Source: Actinospineispora eucalypti
GTDB taxonomy: Bacteria > Actinomycetota > Actinomycetes > Mycobacteriales > Pseudonocardiaceae
Assembly: GCA_014208095.1 (NCBI GenBank)
Contig: JACHMT010000004.1
Location: 682,001-746,000 of the forward strand
Length of the DNA stretch: 64,000 bases
Direction of reading: 5' to 3'
The position numbers and the translations under genes were made by a program. How positions within the stretch are numbered: position 1 is the stretch's first letter; every line of letters begins with the position of its first letter. The notes under the pieces are model-generated. The model worked only from the letters and a program-made list of their open reading frames with translations, was not told where the DNA came from and ran no database searches. Of the stretch, positions 60,594 through 64,000 are shown piece by piece.

Positions 60594-61797
60594 GGTGCCC
60601 CCCAGGGTGCATCGTTCGGGCGCCGGCCGCAGTGGCAAGCATGTCGCCCCAGCGCGCCGGCCCGGCCAGGCCGAGGTGGTACAGGTGCAGCCGGTCCGCG
60701 CCGGCCCGCGCTAACTCGGTCACGTAACCGGCCGGGTCGGGCAGTGAGCTGGCGCCCACCGCCGTCACGTACGCCCCCACGCCTACCCGCGAAGGCAGCA
60801 GCGCACGCGCCTCGCGCACCGAGGAAACCGTGGCCGGGCCCGGCTGCCAGCACGGGAGCACGACCGAGTCCAGGCCGTCCACGTTGCGCGCCGCCGCCGG
60901 GGTGAGCGCGGGCAGCGCGCCGGTGGCCCACGGGTCCACCGACCCGTGCAGCACGATGCGCACCCCGTCGCCCAGCTCGCGGCGGCAGGCGGCGACCACG
61001 TCCGCGCGCAGCTGGTCGGTGCCCGCCTGACGGCAGGCCAGCAGCAGCGAGGCGAGCTGTTCGGGCAGGTCGGCGGGGGGATCGGCGGGCGTTCCGGCGG
61101 CGCTCAGGTCGCCGTCGCGGATCAGCCGGTGCACGCCGTTGCGCAGCCGCGAGCGGACCTCGGCCGGGTTGGCGCCGGCCGCCGTCCAGCGCTGCGCGCA
61201 GGCCGCGCAGCAGCACACGGAGAGCAGCCGGGCGGTCGCCGGGCTCCACACCGCGTCGGTCTTCTCGTGGTGGCACTGGTGCAGCGCGCCCAGCTGACCG
61301 CAGGCCTCCAGCACCACCGAGGTGAGCTCCAGGTCGCGCACCGCCTCGGCGGCCAGGGTGGCGGCAAACTCGCGCACCTCGGCGGACGAGGGGCACAGCG
61401 CCCACTGGTACGGCTCGCCGAAACAGTTCTGCACGGCCAGCTCCGGGTAGGCGATGCCCAGCCGGGAGTTGTGCGTGAGCACCACCCACCCGGCCGCCGG
61501 CACCCCGGCCTTGGCCAGCATGCGGACCGCCTCGCCGCCGGCGTCCGTCCAGACCAGCCAGTCCGGGGCCGAGGGGCGAAGCCGCGCGCCCAGCCAGGCG
61601 TCCTCCCGGATCGGGCGGTACAGCGCGGCGTACCGGGCGTGCAGTGCGGTGCGGCCGAGCGACCACGGCGTTGCCGCCCGGGCGGAGTGGTAGCTGAGCG
61701 CCACCGCCACCTCGTCGACGCCCAGCTCGGCGGCCCGGTCGGTGAACCCGGGCGAGTCGACGACGTCCCAGGGATAGCTGTATCCGGTGAACCTCAC
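60571..61797 (-). CDS. Unknown protein in the sugar-acid operon
   Basis: The 408-residue cytosolic protein has no signal peptide. Alternating segments such as DEVAVALSYHSARAATPW, AGWVVLTHNSRLGIAYPEL, LELTSVVLEACGQ and GVRIVLHGSVDPWATG suggest a TIM-barrel like those of glycoside hydrolases or their relatives. A cluster CCCAACAQRW near 195 could bind a metal. I do not recognise the family. It is between kdgD and the dehydrogenase and overlaps the latter, so it is likely part of the same pathway, perhaps acting on the uronic acid or glycoside that enters it. Confidence 0.65.
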   Translation of the reverse strand: MRFTGYSYPWDVVDSPGFTDRAAELGVDEVAVALSYHSARAATPWSLGRTALHARYAALYRPIREDAWLGARLRPSAPDWLVWTDAGGEAVRMLAKAGVPAAGWVVLTHNSRLGIAYPELAVQNCFGEPYQWALCPSSAEVREFAATLAAEAVRDLELTSVVLEACGQLGALHQCHHEKTDAVWSPATARLLSVCCCAACAQRWTAAGANPAEVRSRLRNGVHRLIRDGDLSAAGTPADPPADLPEQLASLLLACRQAGTDQLRADVVAACRRELGDGVRIVLHGSVDPWATGALPALTPAAARNVDGLDSVVLPCWQPGPATVSSVREARALLPSRVGVGAYVTAVGASSLPDPAGYVTELARAGADRLHLYHLGLAGPARWGDMLATAAGARTMHPGGHHDKGHAL

Positions 61798-61846
61798 GGA
61801 AATGTCCTCGGTTGTCCGGGCCGCACGGGGTTGCGCGACCCGCGGT

Positions 61847-62758
61847 TCAGGTCAGGTTGCGCAGGGTGCGCAACCCTTCGTCGATCACCCGCTCCAGTCG
61901 GTCGAGCTGCTCGGCGGTCGGGTCGGCCAGCGGCGGGCGTACCCCGCCGGCCTTGCGGCCGCGTAGCCGGGCGGCCGCCTTGACCAGGGCGACGGCGAAA
62001 CCCGGCGTCTCGTCGCGCAGCGCCACCAGAGGCAGGTAGAACCCGGTGAGCAGCGCGTCCAGCACCGCGTCCTCGCGGTCGGCGAGCGCGCGGAAAAAAC
62101 GGTGGGCGATCTCAGGGGCAAAGCAGTGTACCGCCGAGGAGTAGCGCGCCACACCGATCGCCGAGTACGCCCGCGCGGACACCTCGGCGGTGGGCAGCCC
62201 GTTGAAGAACAGGAACTCGGACGAGCGGGCCCGCACCGTGGCGACGATCTTGCTGAGCAGCTCGATGTCGCCGAGGCCGTCCTTGAAGCCGACCACGTTC
62301 GGGACGTCCAGCAGGGCGGCGGCGGTCTCCGGCCGGAACACCGCCGCGCCCCGCTGGTAGACGATGACCGGCAGGTCGCCGCCGCCCACCGAGTACCGGA
62401 CGTGCTCGAGCAGCCCGTGCTGCGGGCCGTTCACCAGGTAGGGCGGCAGCAGCAGCGCGCCGTCGGCGCCCCCGGAGGCGGCGGCCGCGATGCCCGCCCG
62501 GGCGGAGGCCGCCCCGCCGCCGGCGCCGATCCACACCGGCACCCGGCCGCCGGCCACCTCGCGGGCGGTGCGCAGCAGCGAAGCCACCTCGGCCGGGGCC
62601 AGCGCACTGAACTCGCCGGTGCCGCAGGCCACGAACAGCGCCCCGGCCCCGGCGGCCAGGTGCTCCTCGACCTGGTCGGCGAACGCGTCCAGGTTCACCT
62701 CGAGGTCCTCGGTGAACGGGGTGAGCGGGAACGCCAGCAGGCCGTTCAGTTCTGCCAC
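61847..62758 (-). CDS. kdgD: 5-Dehydro-4-deoxyglucarate dehydratase
   Basis: The 303-residue protein belongs to the DHDPS/NAL family. The Schiff-base lysine is K159 in VVGFKDGLGD, the partner tyrosine Y134 in VIVYQRG, and CGTGEFSALAPAEV (45-58) is typical of this branch rather than of DapA. It removes water and CO2 from 5-dehydro-4-deoxy-D-glucarate to give 2-oxoglutarate semialdehyde, in glucarate/galactarate breakdown. GTG at 62758 is preferred over TTG at 62761. The symporter upstream ends 16 bases before it. Confidence 0.9.
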   Translation of the reverse strand: MAELNGLLAFPLTPFTEDLEVNLDAFADQVEEHLAAGAGALFVACGTGEFSALAPAEVASLLRTAREVAGGRVPVWIGAGGGAASARAGIAAAASGGADGALLLPPYLVNGPQHGLLEHVRYSVGGGDLPVIVYQRGAAVFRPETAAALLDVPNVVGFKDGLGDIELLSKIVATVRARSSEFLFFNGLPTAEVSARAYSAIGVARYSSAVHCFAPEIAHRFFRALADREDAVLDALLTGFYLPLVALRDETPGFAVALVKAAARLRGRKAGGVRPPLADPTAEQLDRLERVIDEGLRTLRNLT

Positions 62759-62774
62759 CAAGGAAAACTCGCTT

Positions 62775-64000
62775 TCAGGACAGGGCCGGGGTCTTGGCCG
62801 GTTCAGACTCTTCGCGGCCGATCTCTTCGATCATCTGGTCGGTGTCCTCGTTGGGCTCCGGGGCGAGCAGGCCGAGCCCGACGTAGAGCGCGAGGGACAC
62901 CAGGATCGGGGTGGCCACCGTGGTCGCCTGGCTGGCGTGCAACCCGTAGTACACGATGGCGTAGGCGATCAGTCCACCGGCCCAGGAGACCAACGCGGCG
63001 CGCGGGCCGCACCGGCGGAACGCGGGCAGCATGCCCAGCAGCAGCGGCACCGAGATCGGACCCATCAGCGCGGCCACCCAGGACACCACGATGCCCAGCA
63101 CGTTGCCCAGCTTGGGCACCTGGGTGGCGACCGCCATGGTGAGCACGATGAACAGGAAGGTGGAGATGCGCGCCGTCCGCAGCCCCTCGACGGTGGTGAA
63201 CGAGCGGGCCTTCCGCCACAGCACCGGCAGCATGTCCCGGGTGATCACCGCCGAGATGGCGTTGGCGTCGGACGACACCATGGCCATGGTGTGGGAGAAG
63301 ATCCCGGCCAGCACCAGGCCGATCAGCCCGGCCGGCAGGAAGGTCAGCGTCATCACTGCATAGGACTTGGTCTCGTCCTCGATGCCCGGGATGAGCAGCG
63401 GCGCGGCGAACATCGGGAACATCATCACCAGCGGCCAGAGCAGGTACAGCGCCGCGGACAGCCGGGCCCCGCGCACGGCGGCGTGGGTGTTCGGCGCGGC
63501 CATGTAGCGCTGCGCCAGGTTCCACATGCCGCCGTTGTACTCCAGTGTCTTCACCAACACGTAGACCAGCAGCAGCACGGTGGTGAACTTCGGCGTGGTC
63601 GGGCTCAGGTGGCTGGGCGGCAGCTGGCCCCACAGCGTCCACAGCCCGGAGATGCCGCCCAGCTTGTCCAGCACCACCCACAGCATGACGATCGCGGCCA
63701 CCGCCTGGATGACGAACTGGCCGAAGTCGGTGAGGGCGTCGGCCCACAGGCCGCCGACGGTGCAGTAGATGAGGGTGACCGTGCCGGTGATCACGATGCC
63801 CCAGACGTAGGCCATGCCGGTGAACACGTTCAGCAGGGTGGCCACCGCGTACCACTTGGCCGCGATGTCGAAGACCTTCAGCAGGCTGCCGCTCCAGGCC
63901 AGCGCCTGCTGGGTGGGCACGTTGTAGCGCCGTGCCAGGTACTCCAGCGGGGAGGCCACGCCGAGGTGCGAGCGCAGCCGGTTCCACCGGGCGGCGAACA
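62775..64000 (-). CDS. Sodium:solute symporter (N-terminus beyond window)
   Basis: The frame is open to the window edge and begins there with FAARWNRLRSHLGVASPLEY, so the N-terminal part and start are missing. At least ten helices are visible, with features of the SSS family such as ALTDFGQFVIQAVAAIVM, AGIFSHTMAMVSSDANAISAV and LLLGMLP. SSS members take up sugars, acids or vitamins with sodium. As the first visible gene of the operon it probably imports the sugar acid that kdgD and the dehydrogenase break down. The C-terminal tail is acidic. Confidence 0.88.
   Translation of the reverse strand, partial: FAARWNRLRSHLGVASPLEYLARRYNVPTQQALAWSGSLLKVFDIAAKWYAVATLLNVFTGMAYVWGIVITGTVTLIYCTVGGLWADALTDFGQFVIQAVAAIVMLWVVLDKLGGISGLWTLWGQLPPSHLSPTTPKFTTVLLLVYVLVKTLEYNGGMWNLAQRYMAAPNTHAAVRGARLSAALYLLWPLVMMFPMFAAPLLIPGIEDETKSYAVMTLTFLPAGLIGLVLAGIFSHTMAMVSSDANAISAVITRDMLPVLWRKARSFTTVEGLRTARISTFLFIVLTMAVATQVPKLGNVLGIVVSWVAALMGPISVPLLLGMLPAFRRCGPRAALVSWAGGLIAYAIVYYGLHASQATTVATPILVSLALYVGLGLLAPEPNEDTDQMIEEIGREESEPAKTPALS

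Overview
The window is GC-rich DNA with dense coding. Its start codons (many GTG), codon use and gene content point to an actinobacterium. I infer the order Pseudonocardiales or a close relative: the classical menaquinone genes menD, menG and menJ, mycobacterial-type menD/mannosyltransferase/menG synteny, Mce-type YrbE permeases, KorAB and a full actinobacterial nuo operon all fit. No rRNA, phage, transposase or CRISPR array was seen.

Layout. Positions 1-6751 carry the end of an unknown gene, an FmdB-like zinc ribbon protein, a fused FAD/Fe-S oxidoreductase, an ABC-F ATPase, an aldo/keto reductase and a YbaK-type deacylase. Positions 6758-17526 form the menaquinone block: menD, a DUF3592-like membrane protein, a degenerate inositol-phosphatase-like protein, two GT4 glycosyltransferases, a VapBC pair, menG, a hydrolase, a lipoprotein and menJ. 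Positions 17627-33626 are nuoA-nuoN, followed by the polyprenyl diphosphate synthase (33632-34639). Menaquinone head group, side chain, methylation, side-chain reduction and the quinone-reducing complex I therefore lie in one stretch of about 28 kb. Positions 34949-47951 hold transporters, a TetR-controlled pair of YrbE permeases without mce genes, the ferredoxin-linked KorAB, an enoyl-CoA hydratase homologue, HtpX, a GntR regulator and a GNAT protein. Positions 48064-58740 hold rmlA, a methyltransferase, yajQ, tRNA-Tyr, an aryl-CoA ligase, adenosine deaminase and an EmrAB-TetR efflux set. Positions 59088-64000 are a reverse-strand sugar-acid operon: symporter, 5-dehydro-4-deoxyglucarate dehydratase, an unknown protein and a 2-oxoglutarate semialdehyde dehydrogenase.

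The most unusual feature is a set of intergenic repeats built from 22-bp units, in several sequence families. They often sit as a forward block, a core of about 115-175 bp and an inverted block, mostly between convergent genes. One copy splits the nuo operon between nuoK and nuoL, and one is read through in frame inside menD. A second theme is leaderless expression: more than a dozen genes have a TANNNT-like hexamer 6-8 bases before an ATG or GTG. These hexamers also settle several start codons. All functions are inferred by reading the sequence; no database search was run.
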